Shown piece after piece: positions 24,440-32,084 of a DNA stretch of 64,000 bases. Source of the DNA: Bryobacteraceae bacterium (GTDB taxonomy: Bacteria; Acidobacteriota; Terriglobia; Bryobacterales; Bryobacteraceae); contig JAIEMJ010000013.1 of the NCBI GenBank assembly GCA_019752335.1, forward strand, positions 62,001 through 126,000. Reading direction: 5' to 3'. Every line of letters begins with the position of its first letter. The stretch's first letter is position 1. The notes beneath the pieces were generated by a model. It saw nothing but the letters and a program-made list of their open reading frames with translations. It searched no databases and had not been told where the DNA came from. Made by a program: the position numbers and the translations under genes.

Positions 24440-24770
24440 CGGAACGGAAAGGCGAGATTGACCGATGTCGGAGATCTCTTCTTCTGGTGCGGAGCCCACG
24501 AGAGTCGCGGTGGTCTACGAAAGCGCTCGCCGGTCGCTTCACCGCTGCTGGCCACATCCTCCTTTTCTCCGTCGCCGGACACCCGTGCATGCCTCTCTTC
24601 TATGCGCACGTTGCAGTCGTCGCTTCGCTAGGGTCAATGACGGATTTTCCCCTCCCTGCGGGATTCCTCGCGCAGCAAAATCCTATGACCCACTCGCTGA
24701 GCCGCCTGCGGACACGGTGCCATAGAGAGGCTGTACGGTGCGGCCTCCTGAACAGAAAAGGAGAAACATT
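24440..24770. other. Gap before the transfer-associated small genes
   Basis: No gene supported. The end holds GGTGCGGCCTCCTG and AAAAGGAG as the leader of the gene at 24771, similar to the leader of the ardC-like gene. Confidence 0.4.
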
Positions 24771-25058
24771 ATGGCTAACACCACTTCCAAGAACCGCAGA
24801 AACGGCGAATCCGCCAAGCCCCCAGTCGCGAAACTTCGCATCGGTCTTCTGACCGCCAGCATCTGGGAACGCACCACCGACAACGGAACGTTCTACAGCG
24901 TCACCTTCGAGCGCCGCTACCGCGATGCCAAGGGCGAATGGCACTCCACCCAGGGCTTCGACAAGGGCAACCTGCTTACCCTCGCGAAGCTCGCCGACCA
25001 GGCCGACACCGAGATCGCGCGTCTCACGGCCACTGCCCGCGAACAGGCCGCCGCGTAA
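24771..25058 (+). CDS. Small conserved hypothetical protein of mobile elements
   Basis: A 95-residue hydrophilic protein. The central part KLRIGLLTASIWERTTDNG, FYSVTFERRYRDAKGEW and GNLLTLAKLADQ resembles small proteins often found beside antirestriction and transfer genes in plasmids and integrative elements (strand-rich core, then a helix). AAAGGAG precedes the ATG. Function unknown; probably single-domain nucleic-acid or protein binding. Confidence 0.65.
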   Translation: MANTTSKNRRNGESAKPPVAKLRIGLLTASIWERTTDNGTFYSVTFERRYRDAKGEWHSTQGFDKGNLLTLAKLADQADTEIARLTATAREQAAA

Positions 25059-25123
25059 TGCGGCCTCACCGAAGGGCGGCCTCCGGGTCGCCCTTCATCA
25101 ACCCGAACCGATGGAGAACTCCG

Positions 25124-25528
25124 ATGATTCGCCTACCTTCCGAAATCCTGACCGCGCTCGAAACCGTCCTCGACTACTACTGGCAAGATGAGGAACGCCA
25201 CTACGAAGAAACGCCCGAGGAGGATCGGGATGATCACATCTTCACTCGCCTGAAGATAGTGCAGGCTTTCGTCAACGCCGATACAACTGTTGCGGTCTAT
25301 CAGTCCGATCAAACGGCCACGCGTTACGAAGTTCAAACCGAAATGTTCTCTGGTTGGGAGAACTGCTGGACCGACGGCGACGGCAAACCCGTTACCTACA
25401 CAACCCGTGCAGAAGCCATTGAGGCCATCGCTGACCACATCATTGAATGCGTGGATGCCGTCGAGTCAGGCGACATGATCGACGCCCCCGAACCAAGCGA
25501 GTTCCGCATCGTGGAGGTCACACCATGA
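25124..25528 (+). CDS. Small acidic hypothetical protein
   Basis: A 134-residue, strongly acidic protein: DYYWQDEERHYEETPEEDRDD near the N-terminus and EAIEAIADHIIECVDAVESG near the C-terminus. The acidity could mean DNA mimicry, as in some antirestriction proteins, but this is only an inference. GGAG lies upstream of the ATG. Its stop overlaps the start of the next gene (ATGA). Confidence 0.6.
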   Translation: MIRLPSEILTALETVLDYYWQDEERHYEETPEEDRDDHIFTRLKIVQAFVNADTTVAVYQSDQTATRYEVQTEMFSGWENCWTDGDGKPVTYTTRAEAIEAIADHIIECVDAVESGDMIDAPEPSEFRIVEVTP

Positions 25529-25635
25529 GCCGCCGGTTCAAACCCAAGCACGGCGACACGCTTGCGGACTTCTTGCGCGATGCGGCAGTGCTGGTGTTTG
25601 TTGCGGGAGGGCTACTGTTCTTGCATTCGCTATAG
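25525..25635 (+). CDS. 36-residue single-pass membrane microprotein
   Basis: The ATG overlaps the stop of the previous gene in ATGA. A basic N-terminus (MSRRFKPKHGD) is followed by one hydrophobic segment (AAVLVFVAGGLLFLHSL). Translational coupling and the clean membrane helix argue for a real small gene. Function unknown. Confidence 0.5.
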   Translation: MSRRFKPKHGDTLADFLRDAAVLVFVAGGLLFLHSL

Positions 25636-25814
25636 CGTGTCTTTCCTCCCCGCACCATTGTCGCGGAACGTCCTCGCCGTCAAGGTCCGCTTCGCTCGAC
25701 CTTCGGTTACGCCCTTGACTGCTCCGGGCGTTCCCAGCGGCGACCTGGGATGAAGGAAATGCACAGGACTGAATCGTGAGTGGCGTGCTGTCGGATGCCG
25801 GACAAGTGATCCGG

Positions 25815-26297
25815 CTAGTGGTACCAGATGGTGCTACTGAGGATGCACAATGACGGTGGCGCTTGCTCCCAAGTGATTCCGGCAAGGCGCTCCAACGCAG
25901 CACGCCTCAGGACATAGCGTGTCTCAAAGTAGATCTCGACGGCACTGCGATCATAGACCGCCGCGCACGTGCAACCAAGGACTAGGCTGCTCTCTTTCAA
26001 AACGCCGCGCCCGCCGATCATCGCGAGCCGGTCGTCTAGCCAAGGCGTTCCATTGCTCCGTTCGGTCGGTGCCCCGACATCCAGCGCATGAACAATACGC
26101 CCGTCCATGGTGGCGAAGTAATGCTCACTGGAAAGTTCGGTGCCGTTTGCATCCTGATAGACCGGCCTTTCAGATAGCGCCCACCGGCCCCAGTCCCGAC
26201 CCGACACCACAAGCGTGTAACCGCACTCGCCCGGCAAGCACACCTTCAAGAGCTCGCGTGCCTGCTCCCGCGTCAGTTGCCGGTCAATCCCGTTCAC
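25815..26297 (-). CDS. Hypothetical protein at the end of the relaxase operon
   Basis: A 160-residue protein of unknown family. The N-terminal helix (RQLTREQARELLKVCL) and a central strand-rich region (GYTLVVSGRDWGRWAL, GRIVHALDVG) are visible, with several Cys. Its start overlaps the end of the 26284 gene by 14 bases, so it belongs to the five-gene coupled run that starts with the relaxase. Confidence 0.6.
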   Translation of the reverse strand: MNGIDRQLTREQARELLKVCLPGECGYTLVVSGRDWGRWALSERPVYQDANGTELSSEHYFATMDGRIVHALDVGAPTERSNGTPWLDDRLAMIGGRGVLKESSLVLGCTCAAVYDRSAVEIYFETRYVLRRAALERLAGITWEQAPPSLCILSSTIWYH

Positions 26298-26571
26298 GGT
26301 CCTCTTGCTCCTCCCGCTCGCGCTCTATGCGCTCGCGCCAGATCGCTTCGCCGATGCCGGAGGCCACCCCGAAACCGGCAATTGCCGACCACCTTGCGCC
26401 GGGGTCTTTCATCTTGTCGGCGGCGAGAATGCCAGCAATCATCCCCGCCATGTGAATCGCGCCAACGGTGACAGTGCCACGCGCAAACGCATGGTGATGC
26501 CTGTGCCTTGGGCGGGGCGGTGACACGCGCTGTTGCCACGATCCTGGGGGAGGATTAGGTCTGTCGTTCAT
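26284..26571 (-). CDS. Small protein with Gly/Ala helix and charged tail
   Basis: A 95-residue protein: a Pro/His/Arg-rich N-terminus, a hydrophobic middle (VGAIHMAGMIAGILAADK; IAGFGVASGIGEAI) and a charged tail (RIEREREEQEDRERD). It may be a membrane-associated or oligomerising accessory transfer protein. It begins two bases after the stop of the H-NS-like gene. Unknown family. Confidence 0.55.
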   Translation of the reverse strand: MNDRPNPPPGSWQQRVSPPRPRHRHHHAFARGTVTVGAIHMAGMIAGILAADKMKDPGARWSAIAGFGVASGIGEAIWRERIEREREEQEDRERD

Positions 26572-26573
26572 GG

Positions 26574-26915
26574 CTATTTCTCCTTCGGCTCGGTTGATAC
26601 CGGCGCAGGCAACTTGTTTTTCTCCCGCAGGGCCGAGAACCAGGCGGGCGGCTTGCCCTTGCCAACGACGTAAGACTGACCGGCATCGGCAGGGTTGGTG
26701 TAGCGATCACCGGCCTTCAGCATCGGCCTGCTGGCTCTTTGCTTGCGGCCGGCATCAAACGAGACGCTGATTTGCACTGCCGCCGCCAACTGGCGGATCT
26801 GCTCCATCGCGTCGCTCTTTCGCTTTTCGGCGCGGGCGTGAAGCAGGTCTTGCGCGGTGGCAATGACCTGCGTGAGTTCGGGGTCGGTGAGTTTGTTTAG
26901 GGTGTCTTGGTTCAT
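26574..26915 (-). CDS. H-NS-family nucleoid protein
   Basis: A 113-residue protein with an N-terminal coiled-coil (IATAQDLLHARAEKRKSDAMEQ) and a C-terminal H-NS-type DNA-binding segment (RYTNPADAGQSYVVGKGKPPAW, pattern Y-NP-G-G-G-PPW). H-NS proteins silence AT-rich DNA. One carried by a mobile element could silence its own cargo and reduce fitness cost after transfer. Start overlaps the stop of the 26912 gene (ATGA). Confidence 0.7.
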   Translation of the reverse strand: MNQDTLNKLTDPELTQVIATAQDLLHARAEKRKSDAMEQIRQLAAAVQISVSFDAGRKQRASRPMLKAGDRYTNPADAGQSYVVGKGKPPAWFSALREKNKLPAPVSTEPKEK

Positions 26916-27331
26916 ACGTTTTCCTCCTCAGGTTTCTGAATGTGAATACTGTCGATATGTGCGGCGTCGTCGGGCTTAAGCCCATCCTCCGCGTCGGTTC
27001 CCTCCTGCACAAACTTCGCTTTGTGCCGCCGCAGGAGATCGTAAAGCGGTAAAAGCCTTCTGCCTTCGATGACCACAATGTTTGCTGAGAAGACGAGCTT
27101 CAGTTCATCTCTCGGGCTGAAATCCACCTTCAGCAGCGTGCCATAAGGGAAGGCGTAGCGGCTGCCATCCTTCAGCCGCACATCGAGCATGAGGTCGTCG
27201 TCATCACTGACACGCCCCATGCTGAAAGAATCACGTACCGACTCGTCGCCGGGTGGCTCCTTGGCTTGCCTTCCGGCAAGCCGTTCGAGGACCGAGTTCG
27301 GCCTCTTTGGGGGTTCATACTGTTCTGCCAT
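26912..27331 (-). CDS. Hypothetical protein directly downstream of the relaxase
   Basis: A 139-residue hydrophilic protein. The core LMLDVRLKDGSRYAFPYGTLLKVDF and VVIEGRRLLPLYDLLRRH forms a small strand-rich domain, possibly binding a nucleic acid or partner. It overlaps the relaxase 3' end by 17 bases, so the two are coupled. A likely ribosome site AAAGGAA lies eight bases before the start. The family is unnamed but typical of relaxase operons. Confidence 0.65.
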   Translation of the reverse strand: MAEQYEPPKRPNSVLERLAGRQAKEPPGDESVRDSFSMGRVSDDDDLMLDVRLKDGSRYAFPYGTLLKVDFSPRDELKLVFSANIVVIEGRRLLPLYDLLRRHKAKFVQEGTDAEDGLKPDDAAHIDSIHIQKPEEENV

Positions 27332-30098
27332 GCGTGTGTTCCTTTCCGGGGCGAGGGACAATCATGTCGCGTCCTTTCTCGCGGAGTACCTGATAGTTTT
27401 GCTTCACTGCCTGCTGCATCCGCTTCGTCTGCTTGGGCCGGTGCGCCGGAGCTTCGCCTTCGAGCAGTTCGGTCGCGGACAGGCGCTGGCCGCTCGTCTT
27501 CACCGCATCGAGCATGGCCTGCTTGTCATCGGTGTAAAGCTTTACCGACTCGCGGCCACGCGACACAGACACATAGAACTGCTCACGGCTCGCCGCCGCC
27601 AACGCGTCTTGCCCCATCGCCACAAACACCTTGTCTACTGTCTTGCCCTGCGCCGAATGGCTGGTGCTTGCATAGCCGTAGGTCAGGTGGCCGTAGTCCT
27701 TCGGCACAACAAAGCCATTGGTGAACCGGATGTCACCGGAGCGCGTAAAGCCCTCCACTTGATACACCGCGCCGTTGTTAAGCCTCGCCTTGCTCAGCTT
27801 GCCGGTGCGGGCGGTTTCGGTGCCGTAGCCGTTCTGGGTAATGCGCACTACGTCACCGGCAGCAAGGTCCAGTTCCGCGCGGCGATACACCTGAAACTTT
27901 TCGGCGTCGCTAAGCCGCAAGGTAGCCCGCTTGCCGTCGGCTCGCTTCACCGTAACGCCAGCTTCGCCATGCCCGACTATCTCGACCTTCTCGCCACGCT
28001 TGAAATTGCTCAGGTTCTGGTGAAACTGCACCACAAGGCCCTTCTGGTAGAGGGTCCGGTCCTTACGCTGAGCGTTGGTCCAGTTGGCGCTTTCAAGCGC
28101 GGACACGGCTCGCTCGCTGCCCCCTAGGCGACCTTGCTCACGCAGCCCTTCGCGAATGTACGCCGTGATCTGATCGCCTTCCTTGTGGGTTGGGGCAACC
28201 ACCAGCGCCGTCTTGGCGGTGCCGTCTCGCTTCTGCTCGCCTACCGCCGCAAGGTAGTCGTTTGCCATTTGCCGGTAACGCTCTTCACCATCGAGCTCGA
28301 CTATCGCACCCATGGAGTCGAGTGCCGCAACCCCTTCCGCAAACCGCGTGCCTTGCTTGCCCGGTATATCGCCGTCACTGATCGCTTGCACCGCTGCGCG
28401 GTACGTCGCATTTGTTTGGCGCTTTACGTCCTTAAGTTCGGCAAAGGGTAGACCTGCTTCTTCTTCGATAATGCGCAGCGCATCACCCCTAACCACCGAC
28501 GTATGTTGCTTCTTGTCGCCGGAGAGAATGACGCGGCAGTTCTGCTCCTTTGCCAGGGCAAAGAGGCGGTTCGTATCCTTCACCGACAGCAGCCCCGCCT
28601 CGTCAATCCACACCACCTGACCGCTCACCTGCTTGCGCAATTGTTCGTCGGTCAAAAGCCGCTCGACCGTGTCGGCATTGGCAAACCCTTCTGACCTAAG
28701 CACCCCGCGCGAGGCTTCCGCCGACGGGGCAAAGGTGAACACCTCATGTCCTCCTTTCTGGATGGCGGAAATTGTCTCTTGCATCAAACGCGTCTTGCCG
28801 GTACCGGCACCGCCGCGGAGTCCGATGACCTGATCTCTTGAGGCAAGAATGGTCTCCGCCGCCTCGCGTTGCTCGGGCGTCAAGCTGTCCCAAACTGGGA
28901 CAGTTCCACCGGATAGTCTTTTGCACGTACCGCGACCAGCTCGTACAAACGCGACCATGTCGGTTTCCTCGCGGTATACCTGCTTCGTCGTCGCGTAACG
29001 CACGCCGCCGACGTCCTTCACGATCACATCGGCGGCACCCGCTTCGCGGTGTACGGCGTCCACGCTTACGTGCCCTACACCGTGCATCAGCGCTTCCGCC
29101 AGCAGTTGCTTTTCCCGGACGACCGACGCCCGCTCAAAGCTATGCTCAATGGCATGGTCAAGTGATTGCTTGGCCGTGATGGCCTCGCCTTTTGCCTGGC
29201 TCCTTGCAGCCCTAAGGGTCAGCTTGTCGCCCTCGGTCAAACGCTTCTCCCACTCCGCCCGAAGCTCAGCAATCGTCAGGTCGGCATTCTTGGCGTTACG
29301 GGTCTTGCGACCCAGTTCCGCCTTGCGCTTGGCATCGACGATGCCTCGCTTGGCTGCCTCCTCTTCGATGAGTTGCGCCCGCCGCGAAAACTTGTCCGTC
29401 AGGGTCGAATCAATACCGGCAAGCTTGAAGCTCTTGCCGTCACGCTCTATGCCGTAGCCAAGGTCTTTTAGCTTGCCCGCAAGTCTGGAATGAAAAGCCG
29501 ACTGGTAGTAATTCGCATCGCGCTTGATGGCCGAGAACTCACCGGCCTTCCATTGCCCCTCTACGGCGTCATAGCTCAGGTTCATTGCCACCGCATGCAC
29601 GTGCAATTGCGGGTCCGGCACTCCATCATCCAGGGGACGAGTTGTGCGGTGCACAAATTCGCCCCAGACCATGTTGCCTGTCGCGCGGTCATGGAAGGCT
29701 CCGCCCTTCCTGACTCGCACCGCCATCGCTTGCTCGACCTCAGCCATGGTCTCGCGCACCGACTCCTGAAACGCCTCACGCACGCGCTCATCGCCACCGA
29801 GTTCATAGGCAAGGGTTACGGACTTCGGAGCATCAAAGGTAAAGTCATAGGTCACGCGGCGATTCGCCTTCATGCGTGCGGTGAGTTGCTCGCCGGTCTC
29901 CGGGTGTTGGTTATCGCAAAGCCGCTCGAACGCCTCCTTGTCGATAGCTCCAGCAAGGCCGAGTGCCTGTGCGCCAAGCCCATGCCACTCGCCAGAAATC
30001 TGCTGGCCGTCCTTCATGTAATAGTCGGCTTGGGCTAGTTCCTGTTGGAAGTAGTCCTTGGCCGCTTGGGCGTTCGACGTGTGGTTAATGAATAACAT
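27315..30098 (-). CDS. MobF-family relaxase-helicase (TrwC/TraI-like)
   Basis: A 927-residue relaxase that nicks oriT, stays bound to the 5' end and unwinds the strand for transfer. The TrwC domain has Tyr pair Y26/Y27 and the metal-binding His set H150 and H166-V-H168 (FVHRTTR, QLHVHAVAMN). A RecD-like SF1 helicase follows with GGAGTGKT at 429-436, IDEAGLL near 515 and YASTSHSAQGKT near 825. It leads a run of five coupled genes. The 255-bp region upstream is the likely oriT. Intact in sequence. Confidence 0.92.
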   Translation of the reverse strand: MLFINHTSNAQAAKDYFQQELAQADYYMKDGQQISGEWHGLGAQALGLAGAIDKEAFERLCDNQHPETGEQLTARMKANRRVTYDFTFDAPKSVTLAYELGGDERVREAFQESVRETMAEVEQAMAVRVRKGGAFHDRATGNMVWGEFVHRTTRPLDDGVPDPQLHVHAVAMNLSYDAVEGQWKAGEFSAIKRDANYYQSAFHSRLAGKLKDLGYGIERDGKSFKLAGIDSTLTDKFSRRAQLIEEEAAKRGIVDAKRKAELGRKTRNAKNADLTIAELRAEWEKRLTEGDKLTLRAARSQAKGEAITAKQSLDHAIEHSFERASVVREKQLLAEALMHGVGHVSVDAVHREAGAADVIVKDVGGVRYATTKQVYREETDMVAFVRAGRGTCKRLSGGTVPVWDSLTPEQREAAETILASRDQVIGLRGGAGTGKTRLMQETISAIQKGGHEVFTFAPSAEASRGVLRSEGFANADTVERLLTDEQLRKQVSGQVVWIDEAGLLSVKDTNRLFALAKEQNCRVILSGDKKQHTSVVRGDALRIIEEEAGLPFAELKDVKRQTNATYRAAVQAISDGDIPGKQGTRFAEGVAALDSMGAIVELDGEERYRQMANDYLAAVGEQKRDGTAKTALVVAPTHKEGDQITAYIREGLREQGRLGGSERAVSALESANWTNAQRKDRTLYQKGLVVQFHQNLSNFKRGEKVEIVGHGEAGVTVKRADGKRATLRLSDAEKFQVYRRAELDLAAGDVVRITQNGYGTETARTGKLSKARLNNGAVYQVEGFTRSGDIRFTNGFVVPKDYGHLTYGYASTSHSAQGKTVDKVFVAMGQDALAAASREQFYVSVSRGRESVKLYTDDKQAMLDAVKTSGQRLSATELLEGEAPAHRPKQTKRMQQAVKQNYQVLREKGRDMIVPRPGKEHTHGRTV

Positions 30099-30353
30099 TG
30101 GCTCTATCCGCCTTCCTCAAAGGCAAATGCGTTATTTAACGCTTTCGTTAAGTCTAGGCACAGAATGGTTAACGAACCCCTAAGAATCACGGACATTTGG
30201 CTCAAATGCCCGTCATCCTTCGGATGTAAGTTTCTGTTAGACATCTCTCCTAAGCGGTGCTTAGGGTTGATTTCGGCCCCTCGGCGGGCTTGATGATTGC
30301 CCGCCCCAGGGCCGATTGTTGCACTGCGGCTTAGGTGCTTCGTTGCCACATTG
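30099..30353. other. Candidate oriT region upstream of the relaxase
   Basis: No gene is supported. The segment has inverted repeats: CCTAAG CGGTG CTTAGG at 30249-30265, and repeated GTTAA words (AACGCTTTCGTTAAG near 30130; GGTTAACGAACC near 30162). A non-coding, repeat-rich segment between a relaxase and other transfer genes is the usual place for oriT. The nick site cannot be fixed by eye. Confidence 0.5.
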
Positions 30354-30509
30354 CTACCACCTATCGCTAGGTCTACGGAGCCTGCGAACAAGCCCCGTAG
30401 CGAGGGCAATGAAGCACCACGTCAGGCCCAGAAGAAGCGCCAGGGCTATGACGCTTCTTAGGGCTAGAAACAGCGAGAGCTTACCCAGGAAGAACAGGTC
30501 GTCGAACAT
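30354..30509 (-). CDS. Small membrane protein coupled to the zinc-ribbon gene
   Basis: A 51-residue protein MFDDLFFLGKLSLFLALRS with one or two membrane helices (IALALLLGLTWCFIALATGL) and a basic tail. The start overlaps the upstream stop (TGATG) and GGGAG lies nearby. Function unknown; it belongs to the transfer region. Confidence 0.55.
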   Translation of the reverse strand: MFDDLFFLGKLSLFLALRSVIALALLLGLTWCFIALATGLVRRLRRPSDRW

Positions 30510-30742
30510 CACCTGCTCCCTGATTCGAAGAAGTTGAAGCGGTGACCGCATCTAGGGCAGGCGACCTTACGGCACGTGCTCCAAAGGGCTCCGCCTGCGA
30601 TGACGGGCAGGAGGTAGGGTGCCGCCACCATGCCAATGATTCCGGCCTTGGCGATAAACAACCCGGATAGCGTGGCACCGGCTTCGGCGGCATTCTGGTC
30701 GGTGGTTGCCTCGGTTTCAGTACTGCATTTGGGACAGATCAT
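30509..30742 (-). CDS. Membrane protein with terminal zinc-ribbon Cys pairs
   Basis: A 77-residue protein with CPKC at the N-terminus and CPRCGHRFNF at the C-terminus, flanking a hydrophobic stretch (LFIAKAGIIGMVAAPYLLPVIAGG). The two Cys pairs could form one zinc ribbon if the helix hairpins back. AAAGGAA precedes the ATG. Unnamed; in the transfer region and coupled to 30354. Confidence 0.6.
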   Translation of the reverse strand: MICPKCSTETEATTDQNAAEAGATLSGLFIAKAGIIGMVAAPYLLPVIAGGALWSTCRKVACPRCGHRFNFFESGSR

Positions 30743-30864
30743 GAAGGTTCCTTTCTTAGGGGTAGGGTTAGGGCAACCTTGCGACGTGGAAGGCTGCCGG
30801 GCTAGGGGTTGGACAGGGGCTTAAGAGCATCCAACGGATGCCTCTTGCCACCCAGAAACGACGG

Positions 30865-31254
30865 CTAACGCGAGCGCCCTTGCGATGGCGGCGGGAGGCT
30901 CGGCGTCTGGGCAGGTGGCCCAAACTGCTGGGCCGCGGATTGCTTGACACCAGCGCCCGCGAGTGACTGGCCAGCCTGCTGAATGTCAGCCTTGCTATTG
31001 GCCTGAACATTCCCATCGCAGGGGGAGAGAGCAGGGCGTTCGCCCTGCTGCACCCCCATGTCTTTGTGCGCCGACTGGCTTCCCTGATCGTTCTTCACGA
31101 GCGTCAGGTTGGCCTGCTTCTGCTCCTGGGTGACACCGGACTGCTTTAGCTGCTGCCCGATGTCACGGACCGTTTGCAGGTCTTGGAGGTTTTGCGAGAG
31201 CCGCTGCTCGACTTGCTGAACGGGCGGCCCGAACTCTTCCCTTGCGGATTTCAA
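30865..31254 (-). CDS. Gln-rich hypothetical protein
   Basis: A 129-residue protein, rich in Gln and Ser, predicted helical (QQVEQRLSQNLQDLQTVRDIG) with a low-complexity C-terminus. The start overlaps the stop of the 31251 gene in ATGA, so they are coupled. Such coiled-coil proteins are common beside coupling proteins. Family unknown. Confidence 0.6.
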   Translation of the reverse strand: MKSAREEFGPPVQQVEQRLSQNLQDLQTVRDIGQQLKQSGVTQEQKQANLTLVKNDQGSQSAHKDMGVQQGERPALSPCDGNVQANSKADIQQAGQSLAGAGVKQSAAQQFGPPAQTPSLPPPSQGRSR

Positions 31255-31997
31255 GCGGCCACCTCCTTGTCGAGGATGGCCTTCACGTCATCCGGCAGAG
31301 ACTGGAACGCGTCCTTCATTTCGGGGGTGCGTTCCAGCAGTTCTAGGTTGCTGCGGGCAATCGTATAGCCCTGCGTTTGCTGCACCGGCTTGCCGGCCAT
31401 CACGCCACTCCAGTTGCGCGATTCGATGAGGACATCGCGCATATCGAGGAAGGACTGGCGTTGCATGTGGTACGACACATGTTCATGCACAAGCACAGAG
31501 AACGCGCCGATGAGCAACCAGATGCGTAGCGGCGTGTCGTGGTACAGATTCGCGACGTACGCTAGGGCAAACAGCACGCCCGGCTCCACCCACTTCGCAA
31601 TAGCCTCTTGCGACAGTCCCGGAATCCGAATCAGCGACTCGCCCGGGTTATAGGAGTGCCACATCTGGCCGGTTTTGTTCTTGCGCCAGATCACCACGCG
31701 GTGGAACACGCTCAGACCAACAACGCCGTAATACGCAATCTCGATGGTGTAGGAGAGATGGCTGTTTCCCATTGAGAAGAGAATGTTACCGATGCCCGTG
31801 AAGAACCCGATGGCCGTCATGCCGAACAGGATGTTCACCCAACTGAGATAGCGCTCCCCGAAGTTGCGCCGCAGGAACACCACGACCGACATCACGAACC
31901 ATCCAAGTATCCAGTGGATCAGCATCATCAGGCCGAACACGAGCTTGCCCGGTTCGGTCGCCATAGCGACTCGCTTGCCTACGTTGCCTAGTTTCAT
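31251..31997 (-). CDS. Multi-pass membrane protein of the transfer region
   Basis: A 248-residue protein with about five membrane segments: LVFGLMMLIHWILGWFVMSV, NILFGMTAIGFFTGIG, IAYYGVVGLSVFH, VLFALAYVAN, IWLLIGAFSVLVHEH. A soluble helical C-terminus follows. It lies 87 bases downstream of the coupling protein gene on the same strand and may anchor or assist that ATPase. Not recognised as a VirB homologue. Confidence 0.7.
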   Translation of the reverse strand: MKLGNVGKRVAMATEPGKLVFGLMMLIHWILGWFVMSVVVFLRRNFGERYLSWVNILFGMTAIGFFTGIGNILFSMGNSHLSYTIEIAYYGVVGLSVFHRVVIWRKNKTGQMWHSYNPGESLIRIPGLSQEAIAKWVEPGVLFALAYVANLYHDTPLRIWLLIGAFSVLVHEHVSYHMQRQSFLDMRDVLIESRNWSGVMAGKPVQQTQGYTIARSNLELLERTPEMKDAFQSLPDDVKAILDKEVAA

Positions 31998-32084
31998 AAA
32001 AGTCTCCTTCGACTCTGGTTAGGGTTTAGGTTGAGCCGATGCGGTACCGCTGCATGGGCCAGAACTGACGTCGTTCGATGGCAG

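Noticed and set aside
27189-28127. Long plus-strand open frame opposite the relaxase gene
   Set aside because: It lies opposite well-supported coding sequence and has the Arg/His-rich composition of an antisense shadow.
30104-30409. Minus-strand 101-codon frame between relaxase and membrane genes
   Set aside because: Composition is not protein-like, no ribosome site, and the region has inverted repeats that better fit oriT.
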